NCBI GenBank assembly: GCA_041391505.1 | Contig: JAWKNW010000004.1 | Span: forward strand, 248,001-312,000 | Length of the DNA: 64,000 bases | Direction: 5' to 3' | DNA from: Rhodothermales bacterium | GTDB taxonomy: Bacteria; Bacteroidota; Rhodothermia; Rhodothermales; JAHQVL01 | Part shown: one piece after another, positions 18,378 through 27,507 of the stretch | Numbering within the stretch: the stretch's first letter is position 1 | Layout: every line of letters begins with the position of its first letter | Position numbers and translations under genes: made by a program | The notes under the pieces: generated by a model | The model's database searches: none | What the model was told of the DNA's origin: nothing | What the model saw: only the letters and a program-made list of their open reading frames with translations

Positions 18378-19856
18378 ATGCCCGAAACGCACGAACTCGT
18401 CACGCTCGTCCAGTCGCGGACCCCCATCATCGTCGTCGAATCCATCGAGGAGCAGCGCGTCCTGGATCTGCTGAAGCGGTCGGCCGCGCAGCTCGGGCGC
18501 GGACTGTTTCGGTGGACGATCACGCAGGGATTGTGCCGGGTCGGGGAACGCTCGTCGCGCCAGGACGCGGTGCAGGAGCCCGGCGAGGTGCTCCAGCATA
18601 TCTGGGCGATGCAGATCTCCGGGATCTATCTGCTCGTCGACTTTCATCCTTTCCTCGACGATCCCAAACATATCCGCCAGATCAAGGAAGTGGCGCTGCA
18701 GGCGGAATCCCGCCGGCAGACGATCGTCTTCATGAGCCACGCCATCAAGATTCCGGAGGAGTTGCGGCATTTTGTGGCCCACTTCGAGCTGAAGCTGCCG
18801 AGCGAGTCCGCCCTGATGCAGACCGTGGCGAAGGTCGCCGGCCAGTGGGCCGAGGAGCGCAAGGACCAGAAGCTGCATATTGACCGGGAGGCGCTCCGGC
18901 TCCTCGTTCAGAACCTGCGCGGCCTCACGTTGACCGAGGCGGAGCGTCTGGCGCGGACGGCCATCTACGACGACGGCGCGATCACGCTGGACGACCTGAC
19001 GGACGTGGCGCGCGCCAAGCATGACCTGCTCAACGGCGAGGGCATCCTCTCGTTCGAGCACAACACGGCGCGGTTCTCGGAGGTGGGCGGGCTCGGGCGC
19101 TTCAAGCAGTGGCTCGCGCACCGCCGCGTCGCGTTTTTCGGCGACCCCAAAGCCACGGCCCTGGATCCGCCGAAAGGCATCCTGCTGCTCGGTGTGCAGG
19201 GGGGCGGAAAGAGCCTCGCGGCGAAGGCCGTCGCCGGCACGTGGGGCATCCCGCTGCTCCGCCTGGATTTTGGCGCGCTGTACAACAAGTACCACGGCGA
19301 AACCGAGCGCCGCACGCGCGAGGCGCTCCGCATGGCCGAGGTCATGGCGCCCTGCGTGCTCTGGCTCGATGAGATCGAAAAAGGCATCTCCACGGGCGAC
19401 AGCGACGCCGGCACCTCGAAACGCCTGCTCGGCACCCTGCTCACCTGGATGGCCGAGCGCAGCGCGCCCGTGTTCATCGTGGCCACGGCGAACGACATCC
19501 AGTCGCTCCCGCCCGAACTGATGCGCAAGGGGCGGCTGGACGAGATCTTTTTCGTCGACCTCCCGGACCCGGAGACGCGCGGCGAAATCTTCGCCATCCA
19601 CATGGCCAAACGCGGGCTCGTCGTGGAATCCTTCGATCTGCCGGCCCTGGCGACAGCCAGCGATGGCTTCTCGGGCGCCGAGATCGAGCAGGCGATCGTG
19701 GCCGGGCTCTATTCCGCGCAGGGCGGCTCCGGCCGGCTGGATCAACAGATCCTGGTAGACGAACTGCACACGACGCGCCCCCTATCCGTCGTCATGAGCG
19801 AGCACATCGGCGCGATGCGCGCCTGGGCGAACGAACGGACCGTGCCGGCGCATTAA
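18378..19856 (+). CDS. Ycf46-type AAA ATPase
   Basis: A 492-residue AAA+ ATPase. The N-terminal 200 residues (HELVTLVQSRTPIIVVESIE and so on) match the lead domain of the Ycf46 group found in cyanobacteria, plastids and other bacteria. The ATPase core has Walker A GVQGGGKS at 272-279, Walker B CVLWLDEIEKG, a sensor asparagine in VATANDI, and an arginine finger region LMRKGRLDEIFFVDLP. The C-terminal lid includes GFSGAEIEQAIVAGLY. In cyanobacteria Ycf46 has been linked to carbon-uptake regulation; its role here is unknown. The ATG at 18378 is preferred to a GTG at 18357. It ends just before a heptad repeat, convergent with a membrane hydrolase gene. Confidence 0.85.
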   Translation: MPETHELVTLVQSRTPIIVVESIEEQRVLDLLKRSAAQLGRGLFRWTITQGLCRVGERSSRQDAVQEPGEVLQHIWAMQISGIYLLVDFHPFLDDPKHIRQIKEVALQAESRRQTIVFMSHAIKIPEELRHFVAHFELKLPSESALMQTVAKVAGQWAEERKDQKLHIDREALRLLVQNLRGLTLTEAERLARTAIYDDGAITLDDLTDVARAKHDLLNGEGILSFEHNTARFSEVGGLGRFKQWLAHRRVAFFGDPKATALDPPKGILLLGVQGGGKSLAAKAVAGTWGIPLLRLDFGALYNKYHGETERRTREALRMAEVMAPCVLWLDEIEKGISTGDSDAGTSKRLLGTLLTWMAERSAPVFIVATANDIQSLPPELMRKGRLDEIFFVDLPDPETRGEIFAIHMAKRGLVVESFDLPALATASDGFSGAEIEQAIVAGLYSAQGGSGRLDQQILVDELHTTRPLSVVMSEHIGAMRAWANERTVPAH

Positions 19857-19858
19857 AT

Positions 19859-19922
19859 GGTTCAAGGTTCGAAGTTCAAGGTTTAAGGAAAAGGACCTTG
19901 AACATTAACCCTTGAACCTTCA
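19859..19922. repeat. Heptad-unit hairpin repeat, locus 1
   Basis: The DNA between two convergent genes is built from 7-nt units related to GGTTCAA (GGTTCAA, GGTTCGA, AGTTCAA, GGTTTAA) on the left and their complements (CCTTGAA, CCTTCAA) on the right, so a hairpin can form around the central GGAAAAGGA. The right end overlaps the last codons or stop of the minus-strand gene. It may act as a two-way terminator. The same design recurs at 40522-40617 and elsewhere. Confidence 0.7.
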
Positions 19923-21764
19923 ATCGATCGACCGTACGTGCCCACGCAGGGCGCTGCCGAGGGCGAGGAGGGCGCCGGCGGCGACGAGGGCCAGGGCCGC
20001 GTTGAGGGTGATGCTGGCGGCGATGGGGGTGAACGCCACCAGGAGACTGGCGAAGAGGATCAGCCACGGCACGAGCGCGAGGCCGATGCCGGCGATGTCG
20101 AAAAACGAACTCCGGTTTCCGGGGCCGAGCATCACCTGGTCCAGGTCGGGCCAGCCTTTTTCGTTTCTGGGGGGATTCTTGAAGCTGTGCGCGCCGTGGA
20201 AGATCATAGAAAAGATATCCGACATTACCCGCTCGTGCTGGAAGTAGCCCGAGTGGCTGGGGCCGGGCAGGCCGAGCAGGTAATTCGAGACCTGGACGTT
20301 ATCGACCATCAGCAACGGAGCACTGCGCGACGACGCGCTGTCGATGGCGCCGCTGATGATGTCGGCACGGTCCCAGAAATTGACCCAGTGGATGGTTGCC
20401 TTCCTGTTTTTGGCGAAGGGAACGGTGCCGATATCGCCCCGGATATCGTCGACCACCCGGTTGTAGCGGTGGTATTTGCCGGTATGACTCTCGAAGAAGT
20501 AGTGGATCTTGTCGATCGGACTGGCCAGCGTGATGAAGTGGTCGATGACGTCGAGGCGTAAGGAGGCCTTGAATGGATTTTCGGCGTTTTCCGCGCGGTT
20601 GATCCGGCCCAGTTCCAGCAGGCAGTCGTATGCGATGGCCGAGCCCAGGCTGTGCCCGACCACGATGACGCGGCCGCACGCCGGGTCGCTGAGGACGTGG
20701 CGCATCAGGACGGTGCCGCGTTCCAGGATCTCCGTCCGCGTCTTGTGCTTGTCGTCGGTCTCCTGGTAGGTCGTCCACAGCTGCACGTCGCCGACATAAT
20801 CCCGCAAAAATCGCCGCATCGCGATGGCGGAGATGAGCAGGAGTCCGAACGCCACAAACGGATGGGGTGCGTAGGGAACGAGTTCGATGATGTATTGCAG
20901 GGGCGAGACCGAGAGATAGGGCTGCAGCAGTTCGATCTGCAGATAGGACATGCCCTCGGTCAGCATGGCGATCGTGCGGAGGAGGCTGCCGATCGCCGCG
21001 ATGCCCAGGATCGTGATGGCCAGCAGGATGGTGAGGAGCACCATCATGTTGTAGATCTCGGACAGCACATAGGCGCGGCGCCATTTTTTCGCCAGCTGGA
21101 TGCGCCGCTGGTCGTCGTCCTTCGGGTTCGCTTCCGTCAGCCATTTGAGGAAGGCGCGGAAGCTTCCTTTTTCGAAGGCGCGGCGTTTGTCGGGCTCCTC
21201 GAACGCATCGTAGCGGTTCAGGATGTACTGGTACTCGCTGTCGGAATACGCCGGCGTGCTCGCGCCGCGATCGGCCTGCCACATGGCATACAGGGCCGCC
21301 CGTCGGAGCCGCGCGCGATCGCGCCACGGCGAGCGGATCGTCTGGGCCGGCGTCTTGAACTGGACCAGCAGCCATTTGACGACCGAGCGGGCGGACGACT
21401 TGCCGGCGGCGAGCGGCGCCCAGTAGGCCTCGTAGAAGCGGTAGGCCGTCGTGAACCCCTCCGGCTGCGCCGCGCCGCGGTCGTAGTAGGCCCGGATGTA
21501 GGATAGCCGCTCGTCCGGCGTCACCCGGCTGGGTTCGAGCCGCGCCTCGATGCCGCTCAGCTTGGCCACGGGGATGCCGTCGAGAGGGGTGTCGCGCTTT
21601 ACGTACGAAAGCCGGTCCAGCGCGTCGACCAGGCGGGAGATCTCCTCGTAGCGTCGCTGCGCGCCCATGCCGTGAAAGTACACGATAGCGGTGTACTGCT
21701 TATCTTGCGGCGCGGTCTCCGCCGGCGGTGGGGGCGCGTTGTCTGGTTTTTTTGAAGCAGGCAT
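19920..21764 (-). CDS. Membrane-anchored alpha/beta-hydrolase-like protein
   Basis: A 614-residue protein of no family I can name. The N-terminus (YTAIVYFHGMGAQRRYEEISR) resembles the HGxG oxyanion loop of lipases, and the nucleophile elbow GHSLGSAIAYD has Ser at about 372, so a serine hydrolase domain is likely. Between them lie two or three membrane segments (MVLLTILLAITILGIAAIGS, FVAFGLLLISAIAM), and more follow at the C-terminus (GLALVPWLILFASLLVAF, AALALVAAGALLALGSAL). The hydrolase core is therefore interrupted by a membrane insert, an unusual layout. Substrates could be lipids or esters; this is not known. The next minus-strand gene upstream encodes a protease-hydrolase fusion. Confidence 0.6.
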   Translation of the reverse strand: MPASKKPDNAPPPPAETAPQDKQYTAIVYFHGMGAQRRYEEISRLVDALDRLSYVKRDTPLDGIPVAKLSGIEARLEPSRVTPDERLSYIRAYYDRGAAQPEGFTTAYRFYEAYWAPLAAGKSSARSVVKWLLVQFKTPAQTIRSPWRDRARLRRAALYAMWQADRGASTPAYSDSEYQYILNRYDAFEEPDKRRAFEKGSFRAFLKWLTEANPKDDDQRRIQLAKKWRRAYVLSEIYNMMVLLTILLAITILGIAAIGSLLRTIAMLTEGMSYLQIELLQPYLSVSPLQYIIELVPYAPHPFVAFGLLLISAIAMRRFLRDYVGDVQLWTTYQETDDKHKTRTEILERGTVLMRHVLSDPACGRVIVVGHSLGSAIAYDCLLELGRINRAENAENPFKASLRLDVIDHFITLASPIDKIHYFFESHTGKYHRYNRVVDDIRGDIGTVPFAKNRKATIHWVNFWDRADIISGAIDSASSRSAPLLMVDNVQVSNYLLGLPGPSHSGYFQHERVMSDIFSMIFHGAHSFKNPPRNEKGWPDLDQVMLGPGNRSSFFDIAGIGLALVPWLILFASLLVAFTPIAASITLNAALALVAAGALLALGSALRGHVRSID

Positions 21765-21825
21765 GTGGGTTCCGTGTTGGGCTCACAGAGTACAGATGTA
21801 CAAAACGTTTCGCAATCGAACAGCC

Positions 21826-23097
21826 ATGATTACACCTCCTTGCCTTACGCGCCTCCTGCGTAATCCGGCCATGCTGCTGCTGCTCGTGGTCGCCGCCCCG
21901 GTCTTCGCCCAGCCGGTGGTCCTCCGTCCGGCGCGCGTGTTCGACGGCGACACGATGCATGAGGGATGGGCCGTTCGGGTGGAGGAGGGGCGCATCACGG
22001 CCGCCGGTCCCGCGCGCAACGTGCCGACTACCGGGGCGCAAGAGGTCGATCTCGCCGGCCTCACGCTGTTGCCGGGGCTCATCGAGGGGCACTCGCACGT
22101 GCTCCTGCATCCGTACGACGAGACCTCGTGGAACGACCAGGTGCTCGTCGAATCGGAGGCGGAGCGAGTGGCGCGGGCGACGGTGCATCTGAAAAACACG
22201 CTCATGTCCGGCTTTACGACGATACGCGACCTCGGCACGGAGGGGGCCGGCTACGCCGATGTCGGCCTCAAGACAGCCATCGAGAAGGGCGTCATTCCAG
22301 GGCCCCGGATGCTGGTGGCGACGCGGGCGATCGTGGCGACCGGCAGCTACGGGCCGAAGGGCTTCGCCGATCAGGTCGAGGTGCCCCTCGGCGCCGAGGC
22401 GGCCGACGGGCCCGACCTCGTGCGCGTGGTGCGCCATCAGATCGGGAAGGGCGCGGATGTGATCAAGGTTTACGCCGACTACCGGTGGGGCCTCGGCGGC
22501 GAGGCTATGCCGACGTTTTCGGTGGAAGAGCTGACGACGATCGTCGAGACGGCCCGGAGCAGCGGCCGCGCCGTCGTCGCGCACGCCGGCACGGCGGAGG
22601 GGATGCGGCGCGCCGTCCTGGCCGGCGTCGAGACGATCGAACATGGCGACGGCGGGACGCCGGAGGTCTTCGCGCTGATGGCCGAGCGCGGCGTTGCGTT
22701 GTGCCCGACCCTCGCGGCCGTCGAAGCCATTTCACGCTACGGGGGATGGAACGGCCAGTCCCCCATGCCCGAACGGATCGTCACGAAACACGCCATGATG
22801 CGGCTCGCGATGGACGCCGGCGTCACCCTGTGCGCCGGCAGCGACGTGGGCGTCTTCGATCATGGCGATAGCGCCTGGGAGCTGGAACTGATGGGCGCGT
22901 ACGGCATGGCGCCGCTCGACGTGCTGCGCGCGGCTACCTCGGTCAACGCGCGCCTCTTTCATATCGACGACCGGGTAGGCTCCATTCAGCCCGGACGCCT
23001 GGCCGACCTCATCGCCGTGGACGGCGACCCGTCGAAGGACCTGTCCGCACTGCGCCGGGTGAAGCTGGTCATGCTCGAGGGCCGCCGTGTGCGGTAG
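21826..23097 (+). CDS. Secreted amidohydrolase-superfamily protein (imidazolonepropionase-like)
   Basis: A 423-residue metal-dependent hydrolase with a signal peptide (LLLLVVAAPVFAQ). Metal-site motifs of the amidohydrolase barrel are present: GLIEGHSHV (H89, H91), DVIKVYADY with the candidate bridging Lys, VVAHAGTAEG and TIEHGDG with two later His residues, and CAGSDVGVFDHG with the catalytic Asp. The flanking beta-sandwich carries the typical GSIQPGRLADLIAVDGDP tail. This subgroup includes Xaa-Pro dipeptidases and other exported amidases; the substrate is not predictable. In-frame starts exist at 21691 and 21796; 21826 is chosen because it gives a clean signal peptide. Confidence 0.85.
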   Translation: MITPPCLTRLLRNPAMLLLLVVAAPVFAQPVVLRPARVFDGDTMHEGWAVRVEEGRITAAGPARNVPTTGAQEVDLAGLTLLPGLIEGHSHVLLHPYDETSWNDQVLVESEAERVARATVHLKNTLMSGFTTIRDLGTEGAGYADVGLKTAIEKGVIPGPRMLVATRAIVATGSYGPKGFADQVEVPLGAEAADGPDLVRVVRHQIGKGADVIKVYADYRWGLGGEAMPTFSVEELTTIVETARSSGRAVVAHAGTAEGMRRAVLAGVETIEHGDGGTPEVFALMAERGVALCPTLAAVEAISRYGGWNGQSPMPERIVTKHAMMRLAMDAGVTLCAGSDVGVFDHGDSAWELELMGAYGMAPLDVLRAATSVNARLFHIDDRVGSIQPGRLADLIAVDGDPSKDLSALRRVKLVMLEGRRVR

Positions 23098-23407
23098 GAT
23101 GGCCTCCTCCCCATACCGGACGCTGATTTGCGGATAGCGTCATCGCCCGGTCAAGCCGGGGGCAGGAGGCTCCCAACCTGATTGGGGATGCCTGCGACCG
23201 CCCCGCCTTGTTTGGATCCCCGCATGCGCGAGGATGACAAACGAACCGGCCAGCCGGCGGACTATGTCCTTTCTGTCACAACCGTTCAGGAACGGGGATT
23301 GCCGCCGAATCCCTGTAGTGGCGGCTGCGGATCATCGATCCGCGCTGGAAGTACTGTGCGAAACTTCGCCTGGCTGCCTGTTCGTGTTGCATCTAACCGG
23401 GGCCGAC
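23098..23407. other. Intergenic region with REP-like palindromes
   Basis: About 310 bp with no convincing gene. It holds two small palindromic elements: CCCGG-TCAAG-CCGGG at 23146-23160, and an imperfect GGATCCCCGC/GCGAGGATGAC palindrome at about 23214-23238. The outer ends, GTCATCG and CGAGGATGAC, can also pair over the whole segment. The sequence style is that of common dispersed REP-type repeats of bacteria. The open frame of the next gene runs back through the right part, but its coding character begins only at the lipoprotein signal at 23408. Confidence 0.5.
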
Positions 23408-24025
23408 GTGACGCTCTCTGGCCATACATCGCAAATCTGCTCGGGCATCGCCCGGTTTGGTCTGCTGGCTTTCGCCACGCTGACGATGGCTTCCTGTCTG
23501 CGTTTCGACCCGCCGCCGATTCATGCCGTGCTCGTCGATCAGTCCCAGCTCTACCCGCGGATGCAGGTGCAGGACTGGTACAAACTCCTCCATCAGTCGG
23601 CGATGGGCAGCGCGCACCTCGGGGCCGACAGCAGCGCGATCTACAACTATCTCCTCCATGAGTGGGAATCCCTCGGGCCGGCGCGAAACGAGCGGATGAT
23701 CGAATACATCTCGCCGGACAGCCAGATGGTTCGGCTCAACCTGAGGCCGTACAAGGAATCCGGGGGCACGCCGGCGGCCGTCTACGCGATGATGGCGGTC
23801 TCCTGGAAGGCGTTTACGCCCTCCGTCGATCGCCTCGAAGGCTACCTCGCGCAACTCGTCTTCATGGCCGAGCACGGCGACGTATGGCTCAACCCCGACG
23901 TGCTGGCGGCCTTCCTCGAGGAACAACGCGCCCGCGACTACCCGGCCGTACATCATTCCGAGATCTACGAGCAGGTCTACCACCCCGCCTATCGCGTCGT
24001 GCTGCGGAGCACGCTGCCGCGCTGA
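23408..24025 (+). CDS. Lipoprotein of unknown function
   Basis: A 205-residue precursor starting at a GTG, with a lipoprotein signal peptide (FGLLAFATLTMASC, modified Cys at 30). The mature part is mostly helical (MQVQDWYKLLHQSAMGSAH, IYNYLLHEWESLGP, SVDRLEGYLAQLVFMAEHG) with no cysteines or recognisable catalytic motif. I do not recognise the family. The open frame reaches back to 23234, but that upstream part is low-quality sequence overlapping a palindromic repeat. It ends 1 bp before the convergent stop of the caspase-like gene. Confidence 0.65.
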   Translation: MTLSGHTSQICSGIARFGLLAFATLTMASCLRFDPPPIHAVLVDQSQLYPRMQVQDWYKLLHQSAMGSAHLGADSSAIYNYLLHEWESLGPARNERMIEYISPDSQMVRLNLRPYKESGGTPAAVYAMMAVSWKAFTPSVDRLEGYLAQLVFMAEHGDVWLNPDVLAAFLEEQRARDYPAVHHSEIYEQVYHPAYRVVLRSTLPR

Positions 24026-24026
24026 C

Positions 24027-27000
24027 TTACCACGCCACCTGGCTCAACGCCTGGACCCCCTCGTCCGTGTTGAAGTAGCTGAGGTGGTGGCACGGGGCAT
24101 CCATGATGATCGGCCGCGGCGTACGCGTCTCGTTCACCTGTTTGATGCTGTCCACGCTCACCGCGATGTCGTTCGGTTTTCCCTTGAAGAGCGCGTCGGC
24201 GGTTTTGCTGCGGCCGATCTTCACGACGAACTTCTTCAGGAAGCCGCGCTGGGCGGTTTCCGGCACCTGATCCACGTTGCCGGCGACGATCGAGTAGCGG
24301 ATCCCCGGGTTGGAACTCGGGTCGTTAAGGAGCGCGAGGAAGTTCGACGACGGATTCATCTGCTCCAGGGTGGGGGTGATGTCCTCGCTGCCTTCGAGCA
24401 GGGCGTTGACGCTGCTGAAGAGCGTGCCGAGGAACGGGATCACCGTCGGCACGAAGTTGACGACGACGCCGGTGATGCGTTTCAGCGCTTCGCGGGCCTC
24501 GATCAGCTCCCCGAACGGCGATCCGCCGTTGGGCGTGCCGGCCATGACGAGGTGGTCGACGAACTCGTGCCCGCTCAGGCGCTCGATCATGCAGCGCGAC
24601 ACGAGTCCGCCCATCGAGTGCGCCAGGATCGTGAGCGACTTCCCGTCATCCTTGCCGAACCCCGCTTCCTCCAGCTGCTGCTTGAGCGTTCGGGCCGTCT
24701 CCTCGATCGGGGTATTCAGGTTTTCGTAGTCGTAGGTGAGCACCGCGTCGAACTTGTGCTGCAGGCCGCCGGCGATATTCGCGAGGCCGGGAACGATCGT
24801 TTTGGTGTCGCCGATGATGCCGTGGACGACCAGCAGCACCTTTTTTGCATCCTTGACGCGATCTTTCGCGCCGTCTTTTTTGATGTCCAGGGAGGCGGGA
24901 TCGACCCAGCCCAGCTTGTTGAGTGTGGCCACGTCCTGGTTCAGGAAGGCCTTGAAGAAATACAGCTTCAGCGCCCGCCCGAGGCTGCGGCGGTTCGCCG
25001 TCGACTCCGGGATTTCGTCGATGGTGATGCGGGCGCCGGCGTCGGTCCTTTTCGCATCCCCGACCATCACGAAGTTCTCGCCGTCGAACGCCAGGGGCAG
25101 CAGCATCTCGTTGGGGTCGAGATCGACGGTCATCGTCATCTGGAGCGGGTTCGTCGCGAGGTCGGCGTCGTTCTCGATATCGGTCAGCTCAAGCACGTGC
25201 GCCGGCGCAGCGTCGCCGCGAGTGCGGCCGGGCGAGACGAGCGACAGGCCGGCGTGTTCGAGGGCTTCGTAGTAGGCGCCGTCGCTCGTGGCCCCGCGCG
25301 TGTCCGACGAAGCCGTGGCGGTGTTGACCTTTGCCTTGAGCGACGGGTGCGGATCGATCGTAAGCCCGAGGGTGTCGACCTTCACCGGCTCCTCGCCCAC
25401 GGTCTTGTTCTGACGGACAATCTTCACGCGCCACGTCTTGGTGAACCAGTCGTTCGTCGGTTCGATCTTCCGGTCGTCGTGCTTGCGCTCGCCGCGCGTC
25501 GACTGGAAGTATTCGCCCAGGTCGAACCCGTCCATGGCCAGCAGCTGATCGTCGATGCGCTCCGTGCTCACGATCAATTTGTACCACACGGTCTCCTCGT
25601 TGAGCGATTTGTCGAGGAAAAGCGAACCCTTGTCCAGCACGGAAAACGTCTGCCCCGGAGGGATCGGTTCGTTGGCGTTCTGCCGGATCTTGAATTCTCT
25701 TGAGAAATAGAGGAGCAGGGCGTGCAGTTCGCGGCCGGTTCGATTCCGGACCTGGAACTGCGTGTTGATGTCGAACGCCGCGTCGTCATTGCCGTCCGGG
25801 GCGCGGTACGTGAGCACGACTTCGTTGTCGTTGTACAGGTTGTCGGTCTCGCCGAGTTCGAGCACGCGCTCCTTTTTATCCGGGAACGGCCGGCCCGACG
25901 GATCGGTCAGGCAAATTTCGTAGCGATCCTCCCCGCCGTCGTCGCGGGTCTCGACATACTGGATCTGGAATTTCGCCGTGTCGAGCGCCGTGCTGTTGTT
26001 CTGGAGACGCAGCGCCCGCTCCCAGGCGACGACGGGCTTCAGCACCGACGAGAGCATCACGTCGGCCGCTTTGGCCGGCTTGACATCGGTGTCGCGAACC
26101 CCCTGGATGAACTCCTTCGTGTCCCGCTGGGTGAGGCGGTAGTCGCCTTCCGCCGCGGTCAGCGTGTAGCGGGTTCCTTCGGGCTCGTCGACGAACGCGG
26201 CGCCGATCGAGGGATCCAGGGCGTTCTGGATGGCGCTGATCGCCTGCGCATCGCCTTCGATATGGATCGGCTCGGGCGGGATGGGCAGGCTCGTGATCGC
26301 GGCCTTGAACTGAGCCTGCTTGTCGCCGGCCAGCTCCTCGGGCATCGCGATCGCACTCTTCTGGATGCCCACCTGGGTCGTCCGGGTTTGCGCGACCACG
26401 TCGCCGGCGTCGTTATACAGGGTGAGCTCCGCCGGCTTGTCCGCGTCGCTGGGCAGGTTGTGCACGGCGCCGCACTCGACCATCCAGGCCTGGTCGCGGG
26501 TGTCGAAAAAGACCAGGTGGCGCGTCTGGCGACGCACCGTGGAGCCGAGGAAGGTGGTGTAGCTGTTGAAGTGGCCGTAGGTCTGGAACTGGGGGTCCTG
26601 CTTCTTTTGCTCGCGCATCATGGCGCGGGTGCGGGAGAAGAGTTCGGCGTAGGTAATGTCCGTGCCGTGCAGGTCGAACACCTTTTGCAGGCTGAACGAA
26701 AAGAGGCCGCGTCCCTTTTTTTCGTAGGCGGACTGCGTGCGGTCGCACGCGGCGAGGAGGATATGCTTCGATTTCGGGACGTCGAAATCCGGCGACGTGA
26801 CGGCGCTGGCGTAATTCAGGCGGAGCAGGTCGCTGTGGAGGTAGGAGTCGATCGGGCGCTCCGTCTCCATGCCGAGCGTTGCCCGGGGCACGGCGCCTTC
26901 GACCTCCTCGACGCTGCGCGTGGCGGAGCCGGAGTGGCAGCAGTCGAGGATGGCCGCGATGTGCGGGTTGTTGCGCTCCAGTTCCTTCAGCAGGAGCGCG

Positions 27001-27371
27001 ATCTCCTTGTCGCCCAGGTCGTAGGCGTCGGGCTTGCTGCGGCTGTTGTAGCAGACGAGGCCTTCGTCGTACCCATCCGGGAAAAACGTCGTGAACGCGT
27101 TCGCGGCCTTCCAGCGGGCGCCGTGGCCGGCGTAGACGAACAGCGCGACGTCGTCCTTCCCGGCCTGGCCCAGGTGTTTGCGAAACTGCTCGATCAGATT
27201 TTCGCGCGTCGCGTCGCTGTCGGTCAGCTTGAGCAGCGCCAGATCCGCGGTGTAGTTCGACTTCAGGAAATCCTCGTAAAAGCCGATGTCGTTGACGCAG
27301 CCTTTGAGGTTGGAGGCGTTCGACTGGGAGTAGTCGTTGATGCCTGCGAGTAGCGCGTAGATCTTGCCCAT
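24027..27371 (-). CDS. Metacaspase-like protease fused to a C-terminal alpha/beta-hydrolase
   Basis: A 1114-residue protein combining two catalytic modules. The N-terminal 270 residues form a caspase (peptidase C14) domain: MGKIYALLAGINDYS, the catalytic His in FVYAGHGA (H83) and the catalytic Cys in ILDCCHSGSA (C145). The middle (about 280-800) is beta-rich and of unknown type. Residues of about 820-1114 form a serine-hydrolase domain, with LLVVHGIIGDT as oxyanion loop and ILAHSMGGLVSR as nucleophile elbow (S919), then MAGTPNGGSPFG. No signal peptide or membrane segment is visible, so it should be cytoplasmic. The ATG at 27371 has an AAGAGA ribosome site. A protease linked to a lipase-like domain could be a regulated cell-death or defence effector; that role is inference. 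Confidence 0.8.
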   Translation of the reverse strand: MGKIYALLAGINDYSQSNASNLKGCVNDIGFYEDFLKSNYTADLALLKLTDSDATRENLIEQFRKHLGQAGKDDVALFVYAGHGARWKAANAFTTFFPDGYDEGLVCYNSRSKPDAYDLGDKEIALLLKELERNNPHIAAILDCCHSGSATRSVEEVEGAVPRATLGMETERPIDSYLHSDLLRLNYASAVTSPDFDVPKSKHILLAACDRTQSAYEKKGRGLFSFSLQKVFDLHGTDITYAELFSRTRAMMREQKKQDPQFQTYGHFNSYTTFLGSTVRRQTRHLVFFDTRDQAWMVECGAVHNLPSDADKPAELTLYNDAGDVVAQTRTTQVGIQKSAIAMPEELAGDKQAQFKAAITSLPIPPEPIHIEGDAQAISAIQNALDPSIGAAFVDEPEGTRYTLTAAEGDYRLTQRDTKEFIQGVRDTDVKPAKAADVMLSSVLKPVVAWERALRLQNNSTALDTAKFQIQYVETRDDGGEDRYEICLTDPSGRPFPDKKERVLELGETDNLYNDNEVVLTYRAPDGNDDAAFDINTQFQVRNRTGRELHALLLYFSREFKIRQNANEPIPPGQTFSVLDKGSLFLDKSLNEETVWYKLIVSTERIDDQLLAMDGFDLGEYFQSTRGERKHDDRKIEPTNDWFTKTWRVKIVRQNKTVGEEPVKVDTLGLTIDPHPSLKAKVNTATASSDTRGATSDGAYYEALEHAGLSLVSPGRTRGDAAPAHVLELTDIENDADLATNPLQMTMTVDLDPNEMLLPLAFDGENFVMVGDAKRTDAGARITIDEIPESTANRRSLGRALKLYFFKAFLNQDVATLNKLGWVDPASLDIKKDGAKDRVKDAKKVLLVVHGIIGDTKTIVPGLANIAGGLQHKFDAVLTYDYENLNTPIEETARTLKQQLEEAGFGKDDGKSLTILAHSMGGLVSRCMIERLSGHEFVDHLVMAGTPNGGSPFGELIEAREALKRITGVVVNFVPTVIPFLGTLFSSVNALLEGSEDITPTLEQMNPSSNFLALLNDPSSNPGIRYSIVAGNVDQVPETAQRGFLKKFVVKIGRSKTADALFKGKPNDIAVSVDSIKQVNETRTPRPIIMDAPCHHLSYFNTDEGVQALSQVAW

Positions 27372-27507
27372 GGGTCTCTTGTGGCCGGGGGTAGGTGGAT
27401 GAGCCGGTAGCGGAAAGTAGGCGTGTATGTTTGCAAATGCGACCGGAAGACGCACCTGATACACATCTTTTTCCCCCACGTCGGCTCAAACACCCCGGAC
27501 AGACCCC

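Noticed and set aside
23234..23407. N-terminal extension of the lipoprotein gene
   Set aside because: The segment overlaps palindromic repeats and lacks coding character; the lipoprotein signal starts at 23408.
24084..27353. Two long plus-strand open frames opposite the caspase-hydrolase gene
   Set aside because: Composition is that of antisense shadows, and the minus strand encodes two catalytic domains with intact motifs.
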